From the NCBI RefSeq assembly GCF_028330965.1, contig NZ_JAQMUB010000089.1, positions 45,389-109,388 on the forward strand: 64,000 bases of DNA, read 5' to 3'. Of the stretch, positions 1 to 8,115 are shown one piece after another. The notes under the pieces are model-generated. The model was given only the letters and a program-made list of their open reading frames with translations, did not search any database and was not told the origin of the DNA. The first letter of the stretch is position 1. Each line of letters opens with the position of its first letter. The DNA comes from Oscillatoria sp. CS-180 (GTDB lineage Bacteria > Cyanobacteriota > Cyanobacteriia > Phormidesmidales > Phormidesmidaceae). Position numbers and translations under genes: made by a program.

Positions 1-750
1 GGGAAGCTGAATTCGATAGTTGGCTAGCGCCTCGACCGTTGGAGCACTACCTAGAGTTCGTAATCCTTGTTCCTGCTGACTCACCGTAGCGCGACCGCTA
101 GGTAAATTGACGTTGAGTGCCCGAATCTGATTGTTCACCTGAGAGGCCGTGATTCCCAATGCGTCCAGCTGATTGGGATCAAGGTCTACCCGAATCTCAG
201 GGTCAACGCCGCCGATGCGATTGACCTGAGCGACCCCTGGAACTGATAGCAGGCTGCGGCTGATTTCTCGATCAACTAAATCACTCAGTTCCTCAACTGA
301 TCGCTGATCTGAAATGACCGCATAGGTCAGAATCGGGCCGCCTTCAAAATTCAGCCGCCGCACAATTGGGTCGTTAGCCGCTGCTGGGAGGTCGGATCGA
401 ATGCGAGCGATCGCATCGCGCACGTCATTGGTAGCGCGATCAGTATCGGTACCCAGTACAAAGTTGATAATCGTCTGGGAATTTCCGTCAGTAATCGTGG
501 AGTAAATTTCGTCAATGTTGCCCAGTCCCGCGACAGCATCCTCAACCTTTTTGGTCACCTGTGTCTCCAATTCCTGAGGCCCCGCGCCTGTTTGGCCCAC
601 TGTCACGATGACGGAGGGCAGATCAATATTAGGGTTAAGGTCTATTCCCAAGCTATTAAAGGAAACCAGTCCTGCCAAGGTTAAGACCAGGAATAGAACC
701 AAGGTCGGAATGGGGCGTCGAATAGACCAGCCGGAAACGTTGAAGGACAT
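1..750 (-). CDS. RND efflux transporter permease, N-terminal part (cut by window edge)
   Basis: This gene has no stop inside the window: 250 codons read from an ATG at 748-750 to the left edge. The protein begins MSFNVSGWSIRRPIPT, followed by a hydrophobic segment (about residues 12-32) and a long polar region, as in the first transmembrane helix and porter domain of AcrB/HAE1-type pumps. Segments such as GAGPQELETQV, DAVAGLGNI and DVRDAIARIR are typical of this family. RND permeases are proton-driven inner-membrane trimers of about 1000 residues that work with a periplasmic adaptor and an outer-membrane channel. The adaptor gene lies just upstream on the same strand (903-2198), so the two probably form one operon. 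The exported substrate cannot be told from the sequence. Confidence 0.9.
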   Translation of the reverse strand, partial: MSFNVSGWSIRRPIPTLVLFLVLTLAGLVSFNSLGIDLNPNIDLPSVIVTVGQTGAGPQELETQVTKKVEDAVAGLGNIDEIYSTITDGNSQTIINFVLGTDTDRATNDVRDAIARIRSDLPAAANDPIVRRLNFEGGPILTYAVISDQRSVEELSDLVDREISRSLLSVPGVAQVNRIGGVDPEIRVDLDPNQLDALGITASQVNNQIRALNVNLPSGRATVSQQEQGLRTLGSAPTVEALANYRIQLP

Positions 751-902
751 AGGATTAGGTCAGGAATGGATGGGAAGGCGGATGGAGAGTCAGGGAGGAG
801 CAATGAAGCTGTGGTCAGCTTTCAGGGGCTAGGATGTTCATTCCCATATGGCGTTGCCCCAGCTTGTATGGTCAGTGCGATCGCCGCATAGGCAAATACT
901 CG

Positions 903-2198
903 TCATTCTGCGACAGTAACGACATCGCCCTCCTGGACATAGCTGGCACCAGCCACAATCACTTGATCGCCTGCGCGAAGCCCCTGCACAATTTCCACTT
1001 GGTCAGGGGTATCACCCGTTCCTGAAATCCGTGTCCCCACTTCGACAGAGCGGGCCACAGCAGTCTGCCCTTCACCCAAAACATAAACCTGGATTGAGCC
1101 ATCGGTTTGGGGCAGCAGGGCCGTTGCAGGAATCACTAAACCTGAACGCTGGCCGACTTGAATGTTGGCGGTGAGAAACATGCCAGCGCGGAGGCGATCG
1201 CTCTCCGGCAGACCAATGATGACTTTTGCTGTTCGCGTCTGTGGATCAATGAGTGGCTGCACTTCTCGAATAGTGCCCTCAACGCGGATAGACGGGTCAG
1301 TACTTGAAGTCACAACTGCGGGTGCTCCGATTTGGACCTGGGTCAGCTGCGCTTGGGGCACATCCCCCATCAGCTCAAGCTGATTTCCCTCGATGAGGGT
1401 GACAACAGCACTTGCTGTTGAGGAGACGTTACCGACACTAGCGGGGCGCTCTGCCACGATGCCATCCATTGGTGCAACAACCGTTGTGTATTGCAGCTGG
1501 TTCTCTAAGCGAGCCAGTTCGGACTGACGAGAGCGAATAGTTGCTTCAGCGCTGGCGACGTTTGCCTCAGCAACCCTAACCGACTCTCGGGCAGTGGCGG
1601 CCTGAGTACTGCGACTTCGTAGTTCTTCTCGACTGATCGCGCCCTGGTCGGCTAGAGAGCGGTAACTTTGTTCGTTGGCTTCTGCCTCTGCTAGTAAAGC
1701 CTGGGACTGAGACAAGTTGGCTCGCTCTTGCTGAAGCTGTGCTTGAGCTACTTCAATCTGAGACTGCGCCTGCTCAATTTGCGTTCTCAGTTCGGTGTCA
1801 TTGAGAATGACTAACGGCTGACCTGCAACGACGCGATCGCCCTCATCCACTAAAACATCTCGAATTTGCAAGCCACCAATTTGAGGCGTGACCTGCAGCA
1901 AATCGGCTGGCTGGACAGTTCCAGTTATGGTCAAGCGCTCAGTTACTTGCCCTGTTTGAACTGGAATCACCGTCACAGTTTGAGCACTCACCTGGCTGGT
2001 CGTCTCAGCAACGGGAGTATCTTCTATGGGGGCTGAGCCACCGGCAAAAAAACGCGATCCGAGAACCGCGATCGCGATGCCCAAACCAACGCCGATGAAT
2101 AACTTGCCATAGCCCCTAGGAGCGCTGGAGACTTCTTTCGCCAAAGACGATTCATTCTCTACCACAGTTACTGAGTCCGAATCTTGAAGCTGTGTCAC
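903..2198 (-). CDS. RND efflux periplasmic adaptor (membrane fusion protein)
   Basis: The 431-residue protein has an N-terminal cytoplasmic stretch, one membrane anchor (about residues 31-52, LFIGVGLGIAIAVLGSRFF), a lipoyl/barrel-sandwich half motif (VDEGDRVVAGQPL), a long Gln/Ala-rich coiled-coil hairpin (about 120-225), the second lipoyl half (VVAPMDGIVAERPASVGN) and a C-terminal beta-barrel/membrane-proximal region. This is the order found in AcrA/MdtA/HlyD-type adaptors, which bridge an inner-membrane pump and an outer-membrane channel. The chosen start is a GTG at 2196-2198. The permease gene follows 152 bases downstream on the same strand. No outer-membrane TolC gene is visible in the window. 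Confidence 0.92.
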   Translation of the reverse strand: MTQLQDSDSVTVVENESSLAKEVSSAPRGYGKLFIGVGLGIAIAVLGSRFFAGGSAPIEDTPVAETTSQVSAQTVTVIPVQTGQVTERLTITGTVQPADLLQVTPQIGGLQIRDVLVDEGDRVVAGQPLVILNDTELRTQIEQAQSQIEVAQAQLQQERANLSQSQALLAEAEANEQSYRSLADQGAISREELRSRSTQAATARESVRVAEANVASAEATIRSRQSELARLENQLQYTTVVAPMDGIVAERPASVGNVSSTASAVVTLIEGNQLELMGDVPQAQLTQVQIGAPAVVTSSTDPSIRVEGTIREVQPLIDPQTRTAKVIIGLPESDRLRAGMFLTANIQVGQRSGLVIPATALLPQTDGSIQVYVLGEGQTAVARSVEVGTRISGTGDTPDQVEIVQGLRAGDQVIVAGASYVQEGDVVTVAE

Positions 2199-2949
2199 AA
2201 CTGAATTCCCGCCTAATTAGGCTCTTTTTGATGAAGCAACGTTAAGCAGCCTCTACTTTTAATTATGACTTAATATTTGCTGGCATACGGTAAAACTAAA
2301 TTTCCCCTGGACACATCGGTCATCCCGCCGCTAGACATCCTGAGTTGAACCCTTCAATCCCCCGTTATCGGACTCACCCAGATCAACCCCCTGAGTCCTC
2401 ATCATTGCTGTCTTGAGAGACAGCTTAGGGGTCTGTCAAGCTTGAATTTGGAGGTTGGATTGCCATCCAAAAGGACAACGTATTGCTTGGAATGGTAGGC
2501 CACTCTGCAAGACGGCAACGCCTACACTGTGTTCTGTGACGACCTACGAATCCCCCGTTTTGCATGTTGACGACGCATGAGCTTTATAGCGGCAGTTGCG
2601 ATCGCCATGACGCAAAGTTGATCACAGACGTTCCCCTCTCTACTTCCTAAATCTTCGAGGGCTGCGCCAATCCGCTTAGCTTGTCCTGGCTTGACAAAAA
2701 TCACACACAATTCGTCCGTCATCTGTTGCAATAGTCAGATGTCATTCTTTAATACTCTTCGCTACCTAAATCCAAGCTGGAATACCGTATTTAAGAGTCT
2801 TTAGCTGAACCATTGATTGATCGTGCTCTAAGCTCTACTGAGTATTAAGATCTGATGAAGTGGCTATCGCTATAGTTTGAGACTTTAGTGATCAGGGTTC
2901 CTGTAACGGTAGTGATTAATGAATCTGGAACGTTTAGGTAGGCATCGGC
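2199..2949. other. 751-base gap with one doubtful small ORF and a hairpin
   Basis: Gap between the divergent adaptor gene and the HD phosphohydrolase gene. A perfect hairpin (GCTGTCT, loop TGAG, AGACAGC) lies at 2407-2424. A minus-strand ORF at 2522-2722 (66 residues from ATG) is listed separately as doubtful. The rest shows no recognisable RNA gene or repeat. Confidence 0.6.
2522..2722 (-). CDS. Doubtful small hypothetical protein
   Basis: A 66-residue ORF from ATG (MTDELCVIFVKPGQAKRIG...) in an otherwise empty gap. The composition is plausible for a real soluble protein with an alpha-helical centre and a basic tail (MRRQHAKRGIRRSS). I see no ribosome-binding site and do not recognise the family. 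It could be a remnant of a longer gene or a chance ORF. Confidence 0.2.
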   Translation of the reverse strand: MTDELCVIFVKPGQAKRIGAALEDLGSREGNVCDQLCVMAIATAAIKLMRRQHAKRGIRRSSQNTV

Positions 2950-3798
2950 ATGTTTAATGCGACTGAGATTCTGATCTCCGATTTTGTAGAAAAACTTCGT
3001 GCGGGTTATCACCGGACCTACGGTGGTCTCAATCCTGACTACGAGGACATCATTGCGTGGGCAGGAAGCATGGCGCTGGAAAACATCGCCAATAGTGATG
3101 CTCTTTATCACAATGTGGAGCACACGATCTTAGTCACACTGGTGGGGCAGGAAATTTTACGAGGCAAGCAGATTCGAGAAGGGGGAGTTGGTACTGATGA
3201 TTGGCTTCACTTCATCATTTCTCTGGTTTGTCATGACATTGGTTATGTGAAAGGTGTCTGTCGGAGCGATCGCGATCGCGAACATCTCTATGCGACCGGA
3301 AATGGAGATGAAATGGTCAAACTCAGTCCTGGAGCCTCAGACGCTTCCTTGACTCCTTATCATGTTGATCGCGGCAAACTGTTTATCGAAGAAAGATTTG
3401 GCAAGAACCGGATCATCGACGCTAACGTGATCAAACACAACGTTGAACTAACTCGGTTCCCGGTTCCCAAAGAAGAAGACCATCAGGATACTCGTCATTT
3501 TCCAGGATTGGTTAGAGCTGCTGACTTAATTGGTCAGCTCAGCGATCCCCGCTACCTGAAGAAAATCGGGGCACTGTTCTATGAGTTTGAGGAAACGGGG
3601 CAAAACAAATACCTTAACTACCGTCATCCCGATGACTTGAAGCACAACTATCCTACGTTCTACTGGAAGGTGGTGCATCCCTACATTCAAGATGGCTTGC
3701 GCTACCTGTCCCTGACTCAGGAAGGCAAACAAATCATTGCTAACCTATACTCAAATGTGTTTATGGTAGAGAACGAAAAAAGTGTCGTTCCTACTTAG
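2950..3798 (+). CDS. HD-domain phosphohydrolase, cyanobacterial Npun_R2479 type
   Basis: A 282-residue soluble protein with the metal-ligand pattern of HD hydrolases: YHNVEHT (first His, about residue 55), VCHDIGYV (the HD pair, about 94-95) and later conserved His/Asp positions including a RAADLIGQL stretch that fits the last Asp. The overall sequence looks like the stand-alone HD proteins found across cyanobacteria. HD proteins hydrolyse phosphoesters or phosphoanhydrides, often of nucleotides, using a metal pair. The substrate here is unknown. The gene appears monocistronic, with two hairpins downstream. Confidence 0.8.
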   Translation: MFNATEILISDFVEKLRAGYHRTYGGLNPDYEDIIAWAGSMALENIANSDALYHNVEHTILVTLVGQEILRGKQIREGGVGTDDWLHFIISLVCHDIGYVKGVCRSDRDREHLYATGNGDEMVKLSPGASDASLTPYHVDRGKLFIEERFGKNRIIDANVIKHNVELTRFPVPKEEDHQDTRHFPGLVRAADLIGQLSDPRYLKKIGALFYEFEETGQNKYLNYRHPDDLKHNYPTFYWKVVHPYIQDGLRYLSLTQEGKQIIANLYSNVFMVENEKSVVPT

Positions 3799-3852
3799 TG
3801 CTTGGAGAATTAGGTTGCTGATAGATAGCTGCAGGGCTAGATCCCTCCACCG

Positions 3853-3911
3853 CCCTTTACCAAAAGGGATAGGCTAATTCAGGTGGTGAATAGCTCCTTT
3901 TGCCAAAGGGG
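3853..3911 (+). terminator. Two adjacent hairpins after the HD-domain gene
   Basis: CCCTTT ACCA AAAGGG at 3853-3868 and CTCCTTT TGCC AAAGGGG at about 3894-3911 both fold into short stems with 4-base loops. They lie 55-110 bases past the stop codon and before the next gene. There is no clear T tract, so a terminator or transcript-end role is inferred. Confidence 0.35.
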
Positions 3912-4003
3912 CGATGACAGCAGGAGATCCAATCAACGTTCTGCAATTTAGTTCTCAAGGTGCTTAAAGTTAGCTCTTTAATTCATCTCACAACTGTGTT
4001 GGC

Positions 4004-5149
4004 ATGACTTGGTGGCAAAAGCTTCGTCAAAATACCCTCGCCAAAGTAGGCGCAGCTATCCTACTGTTTTTCTACCTTGCCGTTTTCTTTGCAGAGTTCA
4101 CAGCCCCTTACGATCCTTATTTCTCTGCGCCCAACGCTTCTCTATTGCCGCCGACAGAAATCTACTGGCGTGATCAGGCTTCGGGACAGTTCATAGGTCC
4201 CCATGTCTACCCGACCGTCCAAGGACCTGTTTCTTTGGAAACGGGAGAGCGGGAGGTTTTTGTGGATTTTGAGCAGCCCTCGCCGATTCGTCTTTTTGTG
4301 CGAGGAGATGCCTATCGATGGCTGCGATTGGCTCTACCTCTGCCGACGCGGTTTTCCCTGACTGAGCCCAATTTTCAGGAAAGAGTTATACTCCCGGGCA
4401 TTGCAGGTGATTTTCATCTGTTTGGCACAGTTGGCCCTGGTCGCTGGAATCTTTCCGGCACGGATGAGCAGGCCCGCGATCAACTCAGTCGTCTTATTTA
4501 TGGTGGACGGGTTAGCCTCAGCATTGGCCTAATTGGCATTTCCTTATCGTTTCCGCTAGGAATGCTGGTAGGAGGCTTAGCGGGCTATTTTGGCAGTTGG
4601 ATAGATGTCGTTTTGATGCGTCTGGTAGAGGTCATTATGACCATTCCAGCGATTTATCTACTGGTTGCCTTGGCCGCTGTTTTGCCCGCTACTCTATCGA
4701 GTACTCAGCGATTTCTGCTGATCGTTGTGATCACTTCGTTTATTAACTGGACAGGACTAGCACGAGTCATTCGCGGGCAAGTGCTCTCACTAAAGTCTCA
4801 AACGTTTGTGACCGCATCCAAGGCGATGGGTGGACGACCGCTGTATATCATTATTCGGCATATTCTGCCTCAAACGGCAACATACGTCATCATTTCAGCA
4901 ACTTTGGCAGTTCCCAGTTTCATCGTAGCGGAGGCCATCTTGAGCTTGATTGGTTTAGGTATTCAGCAACCTGATCCTTCATGGGGGAATATGCTGTCTC
5001 TTGCCAGTGATGCCTCAATTTTGGTACTCCACCCCTGGCTGATCTGGCCGCCTGCACTGCTGATTGTGCTGACAGTGCTGTCGTTCAACCTTCTAGGTGA
5101 CGGTTTACGGGATGCTCTCGATCCTAGGAGTCTACGAACCAGTGATTAA
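4004..5149 (+). CDS. Orphan ABC transporter permease, DppC/OppC type
   Basis: A 381-residue integral membrane protein of the binding-protein-dependent peptide/nickel permease family. TM1 is near residues 12-30 (LAKVGAAILLFFYLAVFF), followed by TAPYDP, a common DppC feature. The core (about 165-375) has five hydrophobic segments and the EAA-like loop ASKAMGGRPLYIIIRHILPQ, which contacts the ATPase. Between TM1 and the core lies an extended region of about 120 residues with repeated aromatic and proline residues, longer than in E. coli DppC. No partner permease, ATPase or binding protein is adjacent, so its partners must be encoded elsewhere. Confidence 0.88.
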   Translation: MTWWQKLRQNTLAKVGAAILLFFYLAVFFAEFTAPYDPYFSAPNASLLPPTEIYWRDQASGQFIGPHVYPTVQGPVSLETGEREVFVDFEQPSPIRLFVRGDAYRWLRLALPLPTRFSLTEPNFQERVILPGIAGDFHLFGTVGPGRWNLSGTDEQARDQLSRLIYGGRVSLSIGLIGISLSFPLGMLVGGLAGYFGSWIDVVLMRLVEVIMTIPAIYLLVALAAVLPATLSSTQRFLLIVVITSFINWTGLARVIRGQVLSLKSQTFVTASKAMGGRPLYIIIRHILPQTATYVIISATLAVPSFIVAEAILSLIGLGIQQPDPSWGNMLSLASDASILVLHPWLIWPPALLIVLTVLSFNLLGDGLRDALDPRSLRTSD

Positions 5150-5189
5150 GGAGCGCTTGATATCAATATTCTTCACGCCCCTATCGCTG

Positions 5190-5639
5190 ATGACCTCCGG
5201 TAGGTTGCGCAACTGGATAGTTGGGTGTTTGATTGGCAGCTTACTGCTGGGAACGGTGGGATGCAGTGGCATTGAAGCCAATATTCCTCAAGAGATCGTG
5301 GCTGAAGCAGTGACTTTACAAGCCCAGCAAGAACAGTTTGACCTTTGGCAACAGCTGACGACATCAGGAGGTGAGACCACACCTACTTTGAACGTCAAAA
5401 AAGTCCAGGTTCGTGAGGTCCACCCAGTCAAAGTTGTGGATGACTTGGCTTACGAAGTGACCGGAACTTATCAATATACGCTGCGCTATCCTAAGCGATC
5501 GCCCATCAAACAGTCGCAAGTTCCTTTCACATTAATCCTTCAGAATGAAGCGCTGACGGATAACTGGCAAATTTTGCAGCGGCCTGGAACCGGCGATCGC
5601 CCGTGGTACTGGCAACCCGTACACAATGGTTCGGCCTAG
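5190..5639 (+). CDS. Small secreted lipoprotein, unknown function
   Basis: Starting at ATG 5190 gives 149 residues with a signal peptide (MTSGRLRNWIVGCLIGSLLL) and a lipobox-like GTVGC followed by SG, so the mature protein is probably lipid-anchored at Cys26. A start at 5097 is open in the same frame but would put 31 extra residues ahead of the signal peptide and overlap the permease gene. The mature part is predicted mostly beta (LAYEVTGTYQYTLRY, QVPFTLILQN) and could be a small lipocalin- or SnoaL-like fold. I do not recognise the family. It follows the ABC permease by 40 bases and may be co-transcribed. Confidence 0.6.
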   Translation: MTSGRLRNWIVGCLIGSLLLGTVGCSGIEANIPQEIVAEAVTLQAQQEQFDLWQQLTTSGGETTPTLNVKKVQVREVHPVKVVDDLAYEVTGTYQYTLRYPKRSPIKQSQVPFTLILQNEALTDNWQILQRPGTGDRPWYWQPVHNGSA

Positions 5640-5660
5640 CAGAACCGTCTTTAGATTGAC

Positions 5661-5763
5661 AGCTTTAGTCATCTGGGCTTGTGTACCCAACATCATTGGG
5701 ATGGTTAGCGTATAGCCAAACGGTTTGCTGTCTTGCCCTCACGAAACTGGCAAGGGCCATATA
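5661..5763 (-). repeat. Dispersed repeat family 1, copy (minus strand)
   Basis: Reads on the minus strand as a copy of the TATAGCC...AGCTATA element also seen at 13574, 20192, 41133, 57343 and 28143. Shared blocks here include the complement of AAGCCTAGATG near 5670, the complement of CCCAATAA at about 5686, and the complement of GCCAGTT at 5748. It fills the gap before the HxlR regulator gene. Confidence 0.75.
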
Positions 5764-5781
5764 TTATCGTTTTCGAATAGA

Positions 5782-5818
5782 AAAACTTAAGAGAACTATC
5801 GGGAAAACTTAAGAGAAC
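5782..5818 (+). promoter_or_regulatory. 22-base phased direct repeat upstream of HxlR regulator (operator candidate)
   Basis: The 15-base sequence AAAACTTAAGAGAAC occurs at 5782-5796 and again, identical, at 5804-5818. The copies are 22 bases apart, about two helical turns. Each contains the palindrome CTTAAG. They lie 67-103 bases upstream of the HxlR-family gene, a usual position for an autoregulatory operator. Function is inferred from position and symmetry only. Confidence 0.5.
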
Positions 5819-5884
5819 CGTGAGTTATTGCGGTTTACGCCTTTCCAGCACACATCATGAACATAGCGCGTCTCTCGAAGTTCA

Positions 5885-6307
5885 ATGACGGCTAGCTCCA
5901 CCCGTGTTCTCTCAAGAAATATGGAAAACCAACCTCTCTGCCAGGAAACTCGCTGCCCAATTCAGTTTGTCTTAGAAATTATCGGCAGCAAATGGGCTAT
6001 TTTGATTTTGCGGGAGCTTTTTTCTGGCAGCCGCCGCACGCATGAGTTCCTTGAGGCACTTCCTGGAATCAGCACTAAAACTCTTACCGCTCGATTGCGA
6101 GAACTGGAAAGCTATGGGGTCGTTCGCCGAAAGGTTTTTCCTGAGGTCCCTCCCAGAGTCGAGTATTCGTTAACAGAAAAGGGGCGAGAAATTCAGCCCG
6201 TGATGATGTCATTGAAGGTTTTGGGTGAACAGTGGCTAGAGCAGGATGCCTGCGAATGCCCAATGGAACCAAATTCACTCTTCAAGCCTGAATCACTCTC
6301 GGCTTAA
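5885..6307 (+). CDS. HxlR-family winged-helix transcriptional regulator
   Basis: A 140-residue protein with the HxlR signature: a Cys-containing N-terminus (CQETRCPIQFVLEIIGSKW), then a winged helix-turn-helix (LILRELFSGSRRTHEF, ISTKTLTARLRELESYG, wing VRRKVFPEVPPRVEY) and YSLTEKGREIQPV. HxlR proteins act as dimers that sense redox state, aldehydes or aromatics. The Cys in PLCQETRCP is a possible sensing residue. ATG 5921 (MENQPLCQE) is as good a start as 5885. An exact 22-base phased repeat upstream is a candidate operator. Confidence 0.88.
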   Translation: MTASSTRVLSRNMENQPLCQETRCPIQFVLEIIGSKWAILILRELFSGSRRTHEFLEALPGISTKTLTARLRELESYGVVRRKVFPEVPPRVEYSLTEKGREIQPVMMSLKVLGEQWLEQDACECPMEPNSLFKPESLSA

Positions 6308-6517
6308 GCTTTAGGTTATTGCTATGCTGAGGCTTAGCACTGGCGTTTAACGTTTGGGCAGGTTTGGGGATTGACGGTGTAACTGTTGAGTGAGTCTAAT
6401 TGCCTGGCGGAAATCTCGACCTTAAAGAGGGGTTTCTCCTAGGCAAATGTGCCTCATTCATCAAGTACACTAGAATCCAACAACCTGCCTGCTGTTGATA
6501 AGGAGGCTACTAAATAC

Positions 6518-6811
6518 ATGGGTTCTTCTTTTGTTGGGATGTTTGCTCAGGCATTTGCAACATTCCTAAACATTTACTTTGTTTTACTCATTATTCGGAT
6601 TTTGCTTAGCTGGTTTCCCAATGTGGATTGGATGAATCAGCCTTTTGCCACATTGAGTCAGCTAACTGATCCCTATCTCAATCTCTTCCGTTCGCTAATT
6701 CCCCCTTTGGGTGGGATTGATTTCTCTCCAATTCTGGCATTCATCGTTCTACAGATTGTGTCAGCAGGTGTGAGTGAAGTGGCTGCAACAGTCGCTTATG
6801 CTTCCTTCTAA
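6518..6811 (+). CDS. YggT family membrane protein
   Basis: Starting at ATG 6518, which has an AAGGAGG ribosome-binding site at 6499-6506, gives 97 residues. An upstream in-frame start at 6449 would place this Shine-Dalgarno inside the gene, so it is rejected. Two hydrophobic segments flank the family signature (LLIIRILLSWFPNVDW, LTDPYLNLFRSLIPPLGGIDFSP). YggT/Ycf19 proteins are small inner- or thylakoid-membrane proteins linked to cell division, osmotic tolerance or organisation of photosynthetic membranes in cyanobacteria and plastids. It appears to stand alone here. Confidence 0.9.
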   Translation: MGSSFVGMFAQAFATFLNIYFVLLIIRILLSWFPNVDWMNQPFATLSQLTDPYLNLFRSLIPPLGGIDFSPILAFIVLQIVSAGVSEVAATVAYASF

Positions 6812-6968
6812 CTTGCTGTGGCAAGAGGCTCGCTCGTACCTATCTGATCCCCTGAGCGAAAAGTAGCGGTATGCCAGCTTGTACTTTAGTCTGCCCACCA
6901 TTGGGGGCAGAGCAAGCAGGAATCATTATGTCTCTTCTTTCCGTTAGCCAGCACGCCAGGCTGGCTCC

Positions 6969-8084
6969 GTGTCTTTGTTGAAGTTCAAGTTAGGTTTAGC
7001 CAGTACCGTGACTACTGCGATCGCTGATCTCCCGACTTACGACTGGTCAACGCTGCTCCAGCAGATTATTGATAAACAGTCTTTAACGGCTATGGAAGCC
7101 GAAGCTTTGATGCGGGGATGGTTGACTGAAGAGATTCCCCCGACGCTTTCAGGGGCTTTATTAGCAGCCATACAGTCTAAAGGGGTTTCCGCCGCTGAGT
7201 TAGCAGGAATGGCGAGGGTTCTGCAAGCCCAGTCTTTGGGGGGTGAAGCCGCTGATTCCGGTTTGCCTACGCCAATGATTGATACTTGTGGGACTGGAGG
7301 GGATGGCTCTCATACCTTCAACATTTCTACCGCCGTCGCGTTTGTCGCAGCAGCAGCAGGTGTTGCTGTGGCAAAGCACGGCAATCGCTCTGCCTCTAGC
7401 AAAGTCGGATCAGCTGATGTTCTAGAGGCATTGGGAGTCGATCTAGGAGCCTCTCCTGATGCAGCCAAAGCTGCGGTGAAAGAAGTTGGGATTACGTTTC
7501 TCTTTGCCCGAGGATGGCATCCTGCGATGAAAGCGGTTGCCCCTCTACGGAGTACTCTCAAAGTCCGCACCGTTTTCAACTTGCTAGGACCATTAGTTAA
7601 TCCTCTACGGCCCACAGGCCAGGTGATCGGCGTTTTTGACCCTTCTGTGCTGACGCCGATGGCTGAGGCGTTAAATCAGCTAGAGATGCCTCAAGCGATC
7701 GTGCTACACGGACGGGAGTGTTTGGACGAAGCAGGCTTGGGCGATAAAACAGATTTAGCAGTGTTGGAAAATGGGACAGTTGTCGAGAAGACACTCGATC
7801 CCCAAGCGTTTGGGCTAACTAGCGCTGATAAGGCCGCATTACGAGGAGGAGAAGTAGAGGAAAACGCAGCTATTCTACGGAATGTTTTGCAGGGAAAAGG
7901 CACCTCTGCTCAGCAGGATGTCGTTGCGCTCAACGCTGCTCTGGCTCTGAAGGTTGCGGGCATAGCTCAGGGCAACACATTAGACGCAGCGATCGCATCA
8001 GGTGTTGAGCAAGCACGTTCAGTGATCAACAGTGGGGCCGCTTGGACAAAGCTAGAGGCACTGGTTGCTTTCCTAAAGGCTTAG
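6969..8084 (+). CDS. trpD: Anthranilate phosphoribosyltransferase
   Basis: A 371-residue enzyme that joins anthranilate and PRPP in tryptophan biosynthesis. The PRPP-binding motif [17 protein letters not shown] lies near residues 105-121, with [21 protein letters not shown] after it and [14 protein letters not shown] further on, all standard for TrpD. The family is usually about 340-350 residues. The GTG at 6969 gives a slightly long N-terminus; GTG 7008 (encoding [12 protein letters not shown] next) is an equally likely start. Neither has a strong ribosome-binding site. No other trp gene is adjacent, as usual in cyanobacteria where trp genes are scattered. It converges on the minus-strand gene at 8116. 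Confidence 0.95.
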   Translation: MSLLKFKLGLASTVTTAIADLPTYDWSTLLQQIIDKQSLTAMEAEALMRGWLTEEIPPTLSGALLAAIQSKGVSAAELAGMARVLQAQSLGGEAADSGLPTPMIDTCGTGGDGSHTFNISTAVAFVAAAAGVAVAKHGNRSASSKVGSADVLEALGVDLGASPDAAKAAVKEVGITFLFARGWHPAMKAVAPLRSTLKVRTVFNLLGPLVNPLRPTGQVIGVFDPSVLTPMAEALNQLEMPQAIVLHGRECLDEAGLGDKTDLAVLENGTVVEKTLDPQAFGLTSADKAALRGGEVEENAAILRNVLQGKGTSAQQDVVALNAALALKVAGIAQGNTLDAAIASGVEQARSVINSGAAWTKLEALVAFLKA

Positions 8085-8115
8085 CCGCCCAAACGATGGG
8101 GCGACTGCGCGCCGG

